Of a stretch of DNA of 64,000 bases, positions 33,717 to 43,189 are shown one piece after another. The position numbers were made by a program, and so were the translations under genes. Source of the stretch: an uncultured Lachnospiraceae bacterium. Lineage in GTDB: Bacteria > Bacillota > Clostridia > Lachnospirales > Lachnospiraceae. Below the pieces are notes generated by a model that worked only from the letters and a program-made list of their open reading frames with translations, ran no database searches and had not been told where the DNA came from. The stretch covers positions 124,001 through 188,000 of the forward strand of contig CAMWBY010000006.1 of assembly GCA_947172645.1 (NCBI GenBank), written 5' to 3'. The number at the start of each line of letters is the position of its first letter. Position 1 is the first letter of the stretch.

Positions 33717-35384
33717 TTATTTCTTAAGTACAAGCGCCTCATAAGGCTTCACTTCAATCGCCCCCTGCGCTTCCTCACGCCCATAATTGCCAATCAGAAT
33801 CTGCGCGCCGTCAAACTCCGCCGGAATCTCGTAGCCCACTGTGTCTTTCGTGAAGTTACAGATTACCAAAAGTTTCTGTCCGTCCAATTCACGCGTATAT
33901 ACATACAATGATTCATTGTCGGCTTCCAATAACGCATAATGGCCGTATGCCAGGATAGGCTCTTCTTTACGCATAGCAATCAGCTTACGGTAATAGTGGA
34001 AAACGGAATCCTTGTCCGCGCGCGCCGCCTCCGCGTTAATCGTCTTATAATTGGGATTTACCCCAATCCACGGCGTGCCCGTCGTAAATCCTGCATTCTC
34101 GCTGTCGTCCCACTGCATAGGCGTGCGGGCGTTGTCCCTGCCTTTCAGGCAGATAAAGCGCAGCATATCCTCTTTGGAAATCAGCCCTGCCTCGGACATC
34201 TCATGGTATGCGTTGATACTCTCGATATCGCGCACCTCAGAAATATCTGTAAAAGGCATATTGGTCATACCGATTTCTTCACCCTGATACACATAAGGCG
34301 TACCCTGCATCATATGCAGACAGGTAGCCAGCATCTTCGCACAGATTACCCGGTATTCTTCCGAATCATCACCGAAACGGGAAATGGAACGGGGCTGGTC
34401 ATGGTTGCCCAGATACAGGCTGTTCCATGCCTTACCGTCAAGCTCAGTCTGCCAAGCGCTCATCACTTTCTTAAATTCCACCAGAGGAACTCTCTTGTCC
34501 GTCCATTTGCCATGCTCTCCTCCGTCCAAGCCTACATGTTCAAAATGGAATACCATGTTCAGCTCGTTCTCGTCGAACCCGGCATAACGCTTCGCCTCTT
34601 CAATCGTAACACCCGCAGTCTCACCGACTGTCATCAGGTCATATTTGGACAGCACTTTCTGGTTCATCTCTTTCAAAAATTCATGTACACGCGGACCGTT
34701 GGCACAGTCAGCATACCCGTAAAGCGCACCGGGCGCCTGCGGGCCATCCGGCAAATCGGGCTGTTTGGAAATCAGGCTGATTACGTCCATACGGAAACCG
34801 TCAATTCCCTTTTCACCGCACCACCAGTTCATCATCGAGAAAACTTCATCCCGCACTTTCGGGTTCTCCCAGTTAAGGTCCGGCTGTTTCTTGGAAAACA
34901 AATGCAGATAATACATATCCGTCGCCTCATCATGCTGCCATGCTGAGCCGGAGAAATAGCTACCCCAGTTATTGGGCTCTTTGCCGTCCTTGCCATCTCT
35001 CCACATATAATAATCACGGTATTCATTGTCTTTACTCTTGCGGCTCTCCAGGAACCAAGGATGTTCGTCGGAAGTATGGTTTACCACCAAATCCATCACC
35101 AGACGCATTCCTCTCTCATGGATTCCTTCAATCATTTTGTCGAAGTCTTCCATCGTTCCAAATTCCTTCATAATTGCCTGATAATCACTGATATCATAGC
35201 CATTGTCATCGTTTGGTGACTGGTAAACCGGAGAAAGCCAGATTACATCAATTCCAAGCTCCTTCAGATAATCCAGGCGGGACGTAATACCATTCAGGTC
35301 GCCGATGCCGTCACCGTTGCTGTCCATGAAACTACGGGGATATATTTGATATACCACCGCTTCTTTCCACCATGCTTTTTCCAT
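33717..35384 (-). CDS. Alpha-glucosidase / oligo-1,6-glucosidase, GH13
   Basis: Hydrolyses short alpha-1,6 or alpha-1,4 glucosides in the cytoplasm. The 555-residue chain begins AWWKEAVVYQIYPRSFMDSNGDG and shows all GH13 regions: DLVVNHTS (98-105), GFRMDV with nucleophile Asp200, GE with acid/base Glu255, and NHDQ with Asp329. VVNHTSDEH and the calcium-like DSNGDGIGD loop fit the oligo-1,6-glucosidase/trehalose-6-P hydrolase group; MDVIS after the nucleophile (Val, not Thr) favours alpha-1,6 specificity by family experience. AAGGAGG precedes ATG 35384. It is the first of the three glycosidase genes downstream of the importer operon. Confidence 0.93.
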   Translation of the reverse strand: MEKAWWKEAVVYQIYPRSFMDSNGDGIGDLNGITSRLDYLKELGIDVIWLSPVYQSPNDDNGYDISDYQAIMKEFGTMEDFDKMIEGIHERGMRLVMDLVVNHTSDEHPWFLESRKSKDNEYRDYYMWRDGKDGKEPNNWGSYFSGSAWQHDEATDMYYLHLFSKKQPDLNWENPKVRDEVFSMMNWWCGEKGIDGFRMDVISLISKQPDLPDGPQAPGALYGYADCANGPRVHEFLKEMNQKVLSKYDLMTVGETAGVTIEEAKRYAGFDENELNMVFHFEHVGLDGGEHGKWTDKRVPLVEFKKVMSAWQTELDGKAWNSLYLGNHDQPRSISRFGDDSEEYRVICAKMLATCLHMMQGTPYVYQGEEIGMTNMPFTDISEVRDIESINAYHEMSEAGLISKEDMLRFICLKGRDNARTPMQWDDSENAGFTTGTPWIGVNPNYKTINAEAARADKDSVFHYYRKLIAMRKEEPILAYGHYALLEADNESLYVYTRELDGQKLLVICNFTKDTVGYEIPAEFDGAQILIGNYGREEAQGAIEVKPYEALVLKK

Positions 35385-35582
35385 ACTGTATACCTCCTTA
35401 CTTCTCTTAAATATTTATATATTAAAAAATAATGTAACCCAAAAGCAGCCCAGAAAACTTAACGCAATGATATTACCGGACAGTTACATAATTTTCTGCA
35501 TTCACCGTTCAACAATAGTCTTTCTAAAAATAACCAATCATTCAAAACGAGTTATAATTCTCCAATTTTTCGGCCTAATATC

Positions 35583-35612
35583 ATGGGACTCCTGGTAAAC
35601 CGAGAGTCCCAT
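35583..35612. terminator. Hairpin after the importer operon
   Basis: ATGGGACTC and GAGTCCCAT pair. The T-rich stretch lies on the plus-strand side, so as a terminator for the minus-strand importer operon it is imperfect. The rest of 35385-35646 is AT-rich and must hold the GH13 promoter, which I could not place. Confidence 0.45.
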
Positions 35613-35646
35613 TTTATTATTAAAGCATAAAACTAATAATTGACAT

Positions 35647-36627
35647 CTATTTCGCCTTCTGGGTCATCGGATGGTAACACAGTACCATACGCTCATTCCC
35701 AAGGTTAGTCGGGTCAGGCCGTGTCTGACGGCACTGGTCTGTTGCATAAGGGCAGCGCGGAGCAAACTTGCAGTACTCAACTGCATACTCTTTGCCTTCC
35801 ATATCCGGCATAGCGATTTCGTCTTTCCACTTGTCGCCAACACGCGGCACGGAACTCATAAGCAAGTCCGTGTAAGGATGTGCCGGATTATCCATAATCT
35901 CCTTCGCCGGTCCATATTCAATCAGACAGCCACGATACAGTGTCGCAATATAATCGGATACGTAATATGCCGTTGAAAGGTCATGTGTAATATAAATAAA
36001 CGAAATCTTATACTTATCACGCAGCTCCTTGAAGAGATTGACAATGTTCATCTTCATTGAAGCATCAATTGCAGCAACCGGCTCGTCAGCGATAATCAGC
36101 TTCGGACGAGTAATCAATGCGCGGGCAATGGACACACGCTGTAACTCACCACCGGAAAACTGAGTTGAATATTTCCCCTTTACAACCTGGAGCGACATAC
36201 CAACACTCTTTAACGCCTCATCAACTACCTTATCAGCTTCTTCCCTGTTCTTTGCAATGCCAAGACGAAGCGCTGTATTATACAAGTAAGTATCTACTGT
36301 CTTCCTGGCAGAAAAGGATTCATACGGATTCTGGAAAATAGGCTGCACATCAAGCTTAAACTGCTGTGGGTCATAACTCTTCTTATCGGCATAGGACTTG
36401 CCATCCAGAAGTATTTCTCCCAAATCAGGATTGTGCAGACGCAGAACCATCTTACACAATGTAGACTTACCACATCCGGACTCCCCAACGATAGACAGAA
36501 TGACAGGTTTGTCACTGTCAATGGATAAAGATACATTATCCACGGCTACCAGTTTCTTACCACGTAACATACCGCCTACACGGAAAATCTTACTGACACC
36601 TTTTACTTCCAACAATTTCTCAGCCAT
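35647..36627 (-). CDS. Opp-type ABC importer ATPase 2 (OppF-like)
   Basis: Second ATPase of an oligopeptide/oligosaccharide-type importer; 326 residues. Walker A GESGCGKST, signature FSGGELQRVSIARAL, Walker B LIIADEP, and the C-terminal Cys motif CKFAPRCPYATDQC typical of OppD/OppF. AGGAGG precedes ATG 36627, and it overlaps the stop of the OppD-like gene by 8 bases, so expression is coupled. It is the last gene of a five-gene minus-strand operon (binding protein, two permeases, two ATPases), followed by glycosidase genes, so saccharides are likely cargo. Confidence 0.93.
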   Translation of the reverse strand: MAEKLLEVKGVSKIFRVGGMLRGKKLVAVDNVSLSIDSDKPVILSIVGESGCGKSTLCKMVLRLHNPDLGEILLDGKSYADKKSYDPQQFKLDVQPIFQNPYESFSARKTVDTYLYNTALRLGIAKNREEADKVVDEALKSVGMSLQVVKGKYSTQFSGGELQRVSIARALITRPKLIIADEPVAAIDASMKMNIVNLFKELRDKYKISFIYITHDLSTAYYVSDYIATLYRGCLIEYGPAKEIMDNPAHPYTDLLMSSVPRVGDKWKDEIAMPDMEGKEYAVEYCKFAPRCPYATDQCRQTRPDPTNLGNERMVLCYHPMTQKAK

Positions 36628-37600
36628 TCGCCTTCACCTCCTCTTTCAGTAAGTGGCAAGCAGCAAACCGCCCGGGAACAATTTCACGGAATTTCGGCAC
36701 TTCACTGCGGCAACGGTCTGTCGCATGCGGACAACGAGGTGCAAAACGGCATCCCGGAGGCGGATTTTTCAGTGCCGGAGGACGTCCTGCAATACCCACT
36801 CTCTGGATATCTTCACCCACACGGGGAAGTGCGTCTACAAGCATCTTCGTATAAGGATGAATCGGATTGTTAAAGATATCTTCTGTCCTACCAAGCTCTG
36901 CAACACTGCCGGAATACATAATCGCCATACGGTCTGTAATCTGATAATGCACACCCATGTCATGGCTGACAATAATCAGTGTATTCTTAAGCTGCTGCTG
37001 CAGACGCATCAACATCATCAAAATACCTTTCTGTACTACAACGTCAAGCGCTGTAGTCGGCTCGTCGGCAAGTACAACACCAGGAGCCATGAATGTTGCC
37101 AAAGCGATAATGGCACGCTGCCTCATACCACCGGAAAGCTGGAACGGATAAGACTCCAGTACATCAGGTGAAAGATTCAGCTCTTTTAAATAAGTGGCTA
37201 CTCTTTCAAGCGTCTGCTCAGGCGTCTCACTCTTTCTGTCTTCCTTCGGAATAGAATCAATAAACTGTGTTTTCAGACGGACAATCGGATTTAAAACACT
37301 CTGCGCCGCCTGGGGTACATATGAAATATTATTCCACCAACTCTTACGTATTTGACCTGATTCGTAAGAAAACTTCTGTCCATTCTTCTCACCTTCCAGG
37401 ACAACGCGGCCTTTATCAATGACAAGCGGAAACTCTACAATATCATAGAGTGTGTTCAGCAGGGTTGTTTTACCGCAGCCGGATTCTCCTGCGATGCCGA
37501 ATATCTCATTGTCATTAATCGTAAAATTGATATCGTTCAGCACATGGACATCGCCATCAATAGTTTTATAAGAAGTTGACAAGTTTTCGACTTTCAGCAT
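36620..37600 (-). CDS. Opp-type ABC importer ATPase 1 (OppD-like)
   Basis: First ATPase of the importer, 326 residues. Walker A GESGCGKTT, Q-loop YVPQAAQ, signature LSGGMRQRAIIALA, Walker B VVLADEPTTALD and the C-terminal CRFAPRCPHATDRC motif. It forms a heterodimer with the following ATPase. The gene starts 6 bases after the stop of the OppC-like permease. Confidence 0.93.
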   Translation of the reverse strand: MLKVENLSTSYKTIDGDVHVLNDINFTINDNEIFGIAGESGCGKTTLLNTLYDIVEFPLVIDKGRVVLEGEKNGQKFSYESGQIRKSWWNNISYVPQAAQSVLNPIVRLKTQFIDSIPKEDRKSETPEQTLERVATYLKELNLSPDVLESYPFQLSGGMRQRAIIALATFMAPGVVLADEPTTALDVVVQKGILMMLMRLQQQLKNTLIIVSHDMGVHYQITDRMAIMYSGSVAELGRTEDIFNNPIHPYTKMLVDALPRVGEDIQRVGIAGRPPALKNPPPGCRFAPRCPHATDRCRSEVPKFREIVPGRFAACHLLKEEVKANG

Positions 37601-37606
37601 ATTCTA

Positions 37607-38443
37607 TCACCTGCCTCTCTTCATAGCTTGATAATCATTGTAACCTGTAATCAGCATGAACAGGCCAACGAATAAGATAACAGTTGCAACGATTGGTGCA
37701 CCAATCCAAAGCCAACGCCCTGCAAGGACAGCATTGTAATTTCTCGCCCACTGAATCATATTGCCCAGGGATACCAAGTTACCCGGAGACAGACCAAGCA
37801 CTGCAAGGCTGGACTCTGAACCGATTGCAGAAAGCGTAGCATTCATAAAGTTAGAAAGTGACCAGGAAAGTGCAAACGGAAGAATCTCCGTCACAACAAT
37901 CTGCATGGTACTCTCACCCGAAAAACGGGCTGTATGGATAAAATCACGTTCCTTAATTGTAAGTGCCATGGAACGAATCTGACGGCTCGGCCATGCCCAT
38001 GCAAACATCGCAAGTACAAGAGCCATAACGATAACCGTAGCGCCACCCTTCATCAAGGATGTCATCATAATCAGAATAGGCAAAGACGGAATTACCACAA
38101 ACGTATCGGTAATAACCATAAGAACTCTGTCAAGCGTTCCGCCTGCAAAACCTGCAAGCAACCCGACAAGAACACCTACAACCGTACCTATGGTGGCAAC
38201 AATCAAACCAATCAGGAGAGAATTATGAATAGCCTCAATCAACAGCCATACAACATCCTGCCCCATACTAGTGGTTCCTAACCAATGCTCGCCGGATGCG
38301 CCCAGATTGTTCGGGTATGTATTGAACGTGAACGGGTCCGTATGTGGAAAGAAATATACAATGAACCCAACAAACATAAAAATACAAGTAATTATCAACC
38401 CCGCTTTTAAACGGAAGTTGGCTGTTTTCCAAAATTTCTTCAT
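37607..38443 (-). CDS. Opp-type ABC importer permease (OppC-like)
   Basis: A 278-residue inner permease with an N-terminal membrane helix (AGLIITCIFMFVGFIVYF), a short outer segment (HWLGTTSMGQDVVWLLI, the OppC hallmark LGTDxxGRDV-like pattern) and five further helices. The EAA coupling loop reads RDFIHTARFSGESTMQIVVTEILP, contacting the ATPases. AGGAGGG lies before ATG 38443. It is 17 bases behind the OppB-like gene. Confidence 0.92.
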   Translation of the reverse strand: MKKFWKTANFRLKAGLIITCIFMFVGFIVYFFPHTDPFTFNTYPNNLGASGEHWLGTTSMGQDVVWLLIEAIHNSLLIGLIVATIGTVVGVLVGLLAGFAGGTLDRVLMVITDTFVVIPSLPILIMMTSLMKGGATVIVMALVLAMFAWAWPSRQIRSMALTIKERDFIHTARFSGESTMQIVVTEILPFALSWSLSNFMNATLSAIGSESSLAVLGLSPGNLVSLGNMIQWARNYNAVLAGRWLWIGAPIVATVILFVGLFMLITGYNDYQAMKRGR

Positions 38444-38460
38444 GTTTACCCTCCTTCCTA

Positions 38461-39459
38461 TCAGCCGTACCGGATTCGCGGATCAATGAACGGATAGATA
38501 AGGTCAACGATCAGCGTTGCAGTGGAGATTGCGACGATAGAAATTGTAATACAGCCCAGAATCATGTTGTAGTCTGACTGCAGAATCGCACTCTGAATAA
38601 GAGAACCAACGCCTGGATATCCGAAAATAATTTCCGTCATAATCGAACCGCCAAACACACCGCCAAGGCTCATAGCAAGTGCGGTAATCTGTGTCAGGAT
38701 AGAGTTACGAAGCACATAGCTCTTTCCAATTGTCCCTTCGGAAAGTCCACGGAAACGTGCATAACGTACGTAGTCTTCCTCAGCCGTGGTACTTGCCAAA
38801 GATTTCATGGAAATAATCCACCAACCTGTACCAAGCAAAAGCAGCGAAACCGCCGGAAGCACGGATGCTTTCATCAATGAACCAAACCATGGCCCAAAGC
38901 CCACGCCTGTCTTAATAACCGCCTGCAGCGGGAACCATTTTAAAACAAACGCAAAGATTATCTGCAATACCAATGCTACCAAGAAGTAAGGAATCGGGTA
39001 GATAAAAATCGCTATACTTTCCAAAATCTGTGATGATTTCTTATTCTTACGGAAACCTGCCAGCAAACCAATAAAGTTACCAATCACCCACGCCAAAAAA
39101 GTAGATGTCAGTGACAAAATCAAAGTGTAGGGAAGGTAACGTCCGATGATATCGCCAACCGGTTCCGGATAACTCATCAATGACGGTCCGAAATCAAAAT
39201 GAAGCAGTCCATTCCACAGGAAAGAACCATATTGTTTCAGCAACGAACCCTCCAGACCAAACTGTACGCGAAGCTGTTGACGAAGCGCTTCCATTTCAGC
39301 CGGGTCCATATTGCCTGAACGCGTCTGCATCTGTGCAATCATGTTCTCAACAGGGTCTGATGGGAACATACGCGGAATAAAAAAGATGAAAGTAACACCA
39401 ATCCAGATTGTCAGTGCCCAGGCGAGTACACGCTGCAGAAAGAATGTTTTAAATTTCAT
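38461..39459 (-). CDS. Opp-type ABC importer permease (OppB-like)
   Basis: A 332-residue permease. It begins FFLQRVLAWALTIWIGVTFIFFIPR, as OppB proteins do, then has an outer helical segment (VENMIAQMQTRSGNMDPAEM) and the membrane domain with the EAA-type loop EDYVRYARFRGLSEGTIGKSYVLRN. ATG 39459 with AAGGAGTG is taken instead of the upstream start at 39540, which lies in the intergenic stem-loop region. Confidence 0.92.
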   Translation of the reverse strand: MKFKTFFLQRVLAWALTIWIGVTFIFFIPRMFPSDPVENMIAQMQTRSGNMDPAEMEALRQQLRVQFGLEGSLLKQYGSFLWNGLLHFDFGPSLMSYPEPVGDIIGRYLPYTLILSLTSTFLAWVIGNFIGLLAGFRKNKKSSQILESIAIFIYPIPYFLVALVLQIIFAFVLKWFPLQAVIKTGVGFGPWFGSLMKASVLPAVSLLLLGTGWWIISMKSLASTTAEEDYVRYARFRGLSEGTIGKSYVLRNSILTQITALAMSLGGVFGGSIMTEIIFGYPGVGSLIQSAILQSDYNMILGCITISIVAISTATLIVDLIYPFIDPRIRYG

Positions 39460-39487
39460 ACACAGCACTCCTTTACTATTATAAAGC

Positions 39488-39529
39488 AAGGGACGAGCCG
39501 TAAGCCATTCACTTACGGCCCTGCCCTTT
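39488..39529 (-). other. Stem-loop between binding-protein and permease genes
   Basis: CCGTAAG and CTTACGG pair around seven bases, with outer AAGGG/CCCTT pairing. Such hairpins behind binding-protein genes often stabilise that part of the mRNA or reduce read-through, giving more binding protein than permease. Confidence 0.6.
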
Positions 39530-39618
39530 AGATTATACAACAGAAAATACGCTTTATGGACTTTCTGTTGGCATGAATCATGTTACTAACGTTCTAAAAC
39601 TAAATATCCTGCTATCGC

Positions 39619-41625
39619 TTATCCCTGTGTCGGATGGATGTTCGGAAGCATGTACTTGAAGCAGCTCCACCACCACCAAGGTCCGTCATACGGATGGTTC
39701 GCATTCGGATAGCCTTCCCAGTAAGTAGAGTTCGTAGGAACGAACTTGGTACCGGAGAGGAAGTTGATTTCACACATATCCTTCACGCACTCCTGCAGGA
39801 ATTCCTGATGCAACTGATAAGATTTCTCATCTTCAGGGTCAATATTAGCAAGCTCATGGATAATCTCCGTTGCGCGCGCATTGTTCCAACGCATACCCTG
39901 TCCGGAACCAGCCTCGCCAAGAGGCTTAATCAAGTCAGCGTCAAAACCGCTGATTGCAGAATAGAAATCTTTCAAGATACCGCCTGACGGCCAGTAACCT
40001 GCAATATCAAAGTTACCCTGGAAACCGTCTACATCCCAAGTTGCAGAGGACTTAGATGCGATTGTACACTGGAATCCGAACGCTGTCAGCTGATTATAAA
40101 CAGCCTGTACACCACGTGCCTCCTGGAACTCAGCGTCAGCTAAGTAGCTTAATTCGAAAGTGAAAGGCGCGCCATTATAATTCCAAACGCCGTCAACCTT
40201 CTCAAGGCCAGCCTTCTCAAGCAGCTTCGTCGCTGCTTCTTCGTCATGTTTCCACCAACCTGCGCCGAACATTGTAATCAGCTCTTCGTCCGTACCCTGG
40301 ATGCCTAAAGAATCAGCCATACGTTTTGCATAGCCAGTATCATAAGGCTTGAAGGTTGTGCCATCACCAAGGTCAAGTTCAAAATTCTCAAGCCACTCCT
40401 GCATCGGGATTGTATAAGTTTCCTGCAGGAACTGTGTATTGTTCATAAGCGGAATCGGCGCCGCACGTCCTGCTCCAGAGAATGTATTCATGGAAATCTG
40501 GTCGATGTCCAAAGCAAGACAGATACCCCAACGGAAATCTGCATTGTCATACGGAGCGCCCTTACCATGGGAGAATACGATACCTTTTGCGCCCGGGTCG
40601 TCAGGGTTAGCATATGGGAAATCATCGTACCAGCACTTAATCTTATCATTAGAGCTGTTCATGGTCTGGACCTCTTCCAGAGTAACTTCACACAAAAGGT
40701 CGATTTCATTGTTAATCATCGCCATCTGCTTTGTGGTAGAGTCTGCAAATGTACGGAACCATACATACTTAGGCGGAACATCTTCTGCAGTGTAGCCAAA
40801 TTCAGCCGCGCCTACAACGCCAAGTGTGCTCTGCTGCCAGTCTTCACGCAGTTCATAAAGAACCCACATACCAAGACTGTCATAATCCTTAACCGTGTAT
40901 GGACCTGCAACGACAGGCGCTTCATCCTTGAAAGTAGTAACGTCTGCCTGCTGTGAATAGATATGCTCAGGAACGATACGGTAATCGGTTCCCCAAACAG
41001 TAATACCATAACGCTGTACAAAACGAGGGAAAGGCTCCTTCATGGTGAATTTCACCGTATAATCATCAACCTTCTCTACCTTGTCGATGTACAAGTTCGT
41101 TGCCGCACTTGTGTTGATTGCATCGTTTTCCTTAATCATGTTAAATGTGTAAACGACATCGTCTGCCGTTACGTCTTCGCCATCGGACCACTTGATGCCC
41201 TGACGAACCTTAACTGTCCACTCCGTAAAATCAGCGTTGGACTCCGGTAAACCGTCAGAAATCTCGCCGTACTGCTCGCCTTTGGCAGTACTCATCTCCC
41301 ACAGATGGGCGCTCATCATCTGATGAATACCAAAGCCCATCGCAGTACCCTGCATATAAGAGTTAAACTGACCAGGAGTATCCGTCTTATTCTGACACTC
41401 AACAATCAGTGTCTCAGCACGGGGTGTGCCAACTTCAGTGGTGATACCTTCCGCTGCCGCAGTCCCGGTACCTCCCCCCCCGTTGCTGTCTGTGCTTGCT
41501 GTACCGCCTGACGAATCGGTAGTCCCTGAACTGGAATCCGTTGTCCCGCCACCGCCGCCGCAGCCGGTAAGTGTAACGGCAGCGAGCGTCACTGCCATTA
41601 ACATTGCAACAAATTTTCTACGCAT
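39619..41625 (-). CDS. Extracellular solute-binding lipoprotein, SBP family 5
   Basis: Captures the substrate for the Opp-type importer. The signal sequence ends in LTGC (Cys22), the lipid anchor, followed by a Gly/Ser/Thr-rich linker (23-60). The mature domain has the family pattern GIKWSDGEDVTADDVVYTFN and a long C-terminal lobe. With 668 residues it is longer than peptide-binding OppA (about 540), as seen in oligosaccharide-binding members of the same family. Its C-terminal end is Trp/Tyr-rich (YEGYPNANHPYDGPWWWW-like run), offering aromatic stacking for sugars; this is inference. AAGGAGG precedes the start. It is the first gene of the importer operon. Confidence 0.92.
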   Translation of the reverse strand: MRRKFVAMLMAVTLAAVTLTGCGGGGGTTDSSSGTTDSSGGTASTDSNGGGGTGTAAAEGITTEVGTPRAETLIVECQNKTDTPGQFNSYMQGTAMGFGIHQMMSAHLWEMSTAKGEQYGEISDGLPESNADFTEWTVKVRQGIKWSDGEDVTADDVVYTFNMIKENDAINTSAATNLYIDKVEKVDDYTVKFTMKEPFPRFVQRYGITVWGTDYRIVPEHIYSQQADVTTFKDEAPVVAGPYTVKDYDSLGMWVLYELREDWQQSTLGVVGAAEFGYTAEDVPPKYVWFRTFADSTTKQMAMINNEIDLLCEVTLEEVQTMNSSNDKIKCWYDDFPYANPDDPGAKGIVFSHGKGAPYDNADFRWGICLALDIDQISMNTFSGAGRAAPIPLMNNTQFLQETYTIPMQEWLENFELDLGDGTTFKPYDTGYAKRMADSLGIQGTDEELITMFGAGWWKHDEEAATKLLEKAGLEKVDGVWNYNGAPFTFELSYLADAEFQEARGVQAVYNQLTAFGFQCTIASKSSATWDVDGFQGNFDIAGYWPSGGILKDFYSAISGFDADLIKPLGEAGSGQGMRWNNARATEIIHELANIDPEDEKSYQLHQEFLQECVKDMCEINFLSGTKFVPTNSTYWEGYPNANHPYDGPWWWWSCFKYMLPNIHPTQG

Positions 41626-42060
41626 TTCTTTTCCTCCTTTTATTTTGATTGAGTTAAGGCAATTTCCAAACCCTTTGGTTTTCGTGAGTTTTCTTGCCTC
41701 CCTATATAAATTTTCTTTCCGCCATGCTAAAACAGAATGTTCTTCTGCCGCTCTGCGTATTGACGGTAAAGAAATTTTATATCATTTTAATAACGTCGTT
41801 TTTTCTTTCTGGCCGCAAGTGGATATTTTGAAACAATTGCCGAAACATCCGTTCCTATTTCGTTGAAATTATATGGCCGTACCGCTTAAAACGTACAATA
41901 TGCACAAAATAGACTCGCCTCACGTTCAAATTGCCGTCAAAAAAACTAGTTGAGAGCATTACATTTTGTGCATTTCCAAATTCATGACCTGTATATAGTT
42001 TAACCGAAACCAATCCGAAAATCAACATGAAAATTGAAAAATATGTACAAAAATTCTTGG
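41626..42060 (-). promoter_or_regulatory. Long control region of the importer operon
   Basis: 435 bases without a credible gene. ATGCACAAAAT (41900-41910) and ATTTTGTGCAT (41963-41973) are perfect 11-base inverted copies 52 bases apart and may be paired operator sites. AT-rich stretches include a TATAAT (minus strand, near 41870), but no -35 at normal distance, so the promoter cannot be fixed. Confidence 0.45.
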
Positions 42061-43086
42061 TTACTGCATCCCCAATTCATCTAAGGGCCTAACCCTATAC
42101 CCCATATCCTCCCATTTTGTCAAAAGTTCGTCCAAAATCTCCCCGTTGGTGCTGGATGTATTGTGCAAAAGTACAATGGCTCCCGGATGAACCCGGGTGG
42201 TAAGCTTGTCAAACGCCTCTTCATGACTGGGCTGGTCGTCCTGGTTCCAGTCCACGTAGGCCAGGCTCCAGAAAACCGTGCGGTATCCCAGTTCCTGCGC
42301 CATCTTAAGATTCTGCACGTTGCACTTACCCTGGGGCGGACGATAGTAACGGGCAAGCTCTTGACCAGTGATTTCCCGGAACAAAACCTCCACGTCCTCC
42401 ATCTCCTTCCGAAAAGCATCCATATCCGAGATAGAGGGCATGTCCAAATGATGGTATGTATGGTTGCCCACCGCATGTCCTTCCTCCACCATACGCCGTA
42501 CCATGTCAGGCGCAGTCTCCAGAAAATGCCCTACCACGAAAAAAGTCGCCTTCACATGATGCTTCGCCAGCGCATCCAGGATTGGCTCCGTATTGCCGTT
42601 TTCATATCCACAGTCAAACGTCAGATAAATCACTTTCTCACTGCCATCCCCCACATAGTATGCATCATACCATGCCAAATCTTCTGCGGCGGCATTCCCT
42701 GTGGGACATGTGCCGGGTTCTCCGAAAGAAAGCCCCCAGTCCTCCGACGCCAACACCAGTTCCCACCCTTCGGGAGGCTCCGCCTTCCCTGCCGCCGGCT
42801 CTCCACTGTCCTGCCCCGATTGTGCATCACCACCGTCCGCCTGCGCCATATCCTCCTCTGCGCTCGCTTCTGTCTCTTGCTTTGTCCCGGTTTCCGAACC
42901 GGGATTTGTCCCGCTTGCTTGTTCTTCTTGGCTGCCCGGATTCATCCTGCCGCCCGCATCACTTTTCTCCTCCTGCCGTACTTCACCCGTCCTGCCCTGG
43001 CATCCTGCCAGGGAAAACGCTGCCACAGCCGCAAGAACCGCTGTCATAACCCTTGCGCTGCGCTTTCTCTTCCCGTCCTTCATCAT
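42061..43086 (-). CDS. PdaA-like polysaccharide deacetylase lipoprotein
   Basis: A secreted NodB-domain enzyme, probably acting on peptidoglycan (PdaA makes the muramic delta-lactam in spore cortex). The 341-residue chain has a lipobox SLAGC (Cys29) and a long Glu/Gly/Ser-rich linker (30-105). The catalytic domain carries LTFDCGYENGNTEPILDAL, the metal His pair in GHAVGNHTYHH, RYYRPPQGKCN, and ALLHNTS-like end motif. The usual second Asp of TFDD is Cys here; in PdaA proteins this place is variable (TFDNGYENG), which supports the PdaA assignment. AGGAG precedes ATG 43086. It lies downstream of four phased TGCATCA repeats. Confidence 0.87.
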   Translation of the reverse strand: MMKDGKRKRSARVMTAVLAAVAAFSLAGCQGRTGEVRQEEKSDAGGRMNPGSQEEQASGTNPGSETGTKQETEASAEEDMAQADGGDAQSGQDSGEPAAGKAEPPEGWELVLASEDWGLSFGEPGTCPTGNAAAEDLAWYDAYYVGDGSEKVIYLTFDCGYENGNTEPILDALAKHHVKATFFVVGHFLETAPDMVRRMVEEGHAVGNHTYHHLDMPSISDMDAFRKEMEDVEVLFREITGQELARYYRPPQGKCNVQNLKMAQELGYRTVFWSLAYVDWNQDDQPSHEEAFDKLTTRVHPGAIVLLHNTSSTNGEILDELLTKWEDMGYRVRPLDELGMQ

Positions 43087-43149
43087 ACAACTCTCCTATC
43101 CTGCACATTTTGTTACTGCAAACTCTTATAGATTATGATAAAGTATCCC

Positions 43150-43189
43150 TGCATCAAAATTGCATCAGATATGCATCATAGTTGCATCA
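43150..43189. repeat. Four TGCATCA direct repeats at exact 11-base spacing
   Basis: TGCATCA starts at 43150, 43161, 43172 and 43183, each followed by four variable bases. One period is about one helical turn, so all copies face the same side of the DNA. They lie upstream of the deacetylase gene on its promoter side, partly at the end of the preceding gene, and may bind a cooperative regulator. Confidence 0.7.

Noticed and set aside
33939..34946. Long plus-strand open frame (335 codons) opposite the GH13 gene
   Set aside because: Antisense shadow of a gene with all GH13 motifs; no start signal and no recognisable domain.
42456..43138. Pro/Ser-rich plus-strand frames opposite the deacetylase gene
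   Set aside because: They mirror the Glu/Gly/Ala-rich linker and NodB domain of the real gene and lack start signals.
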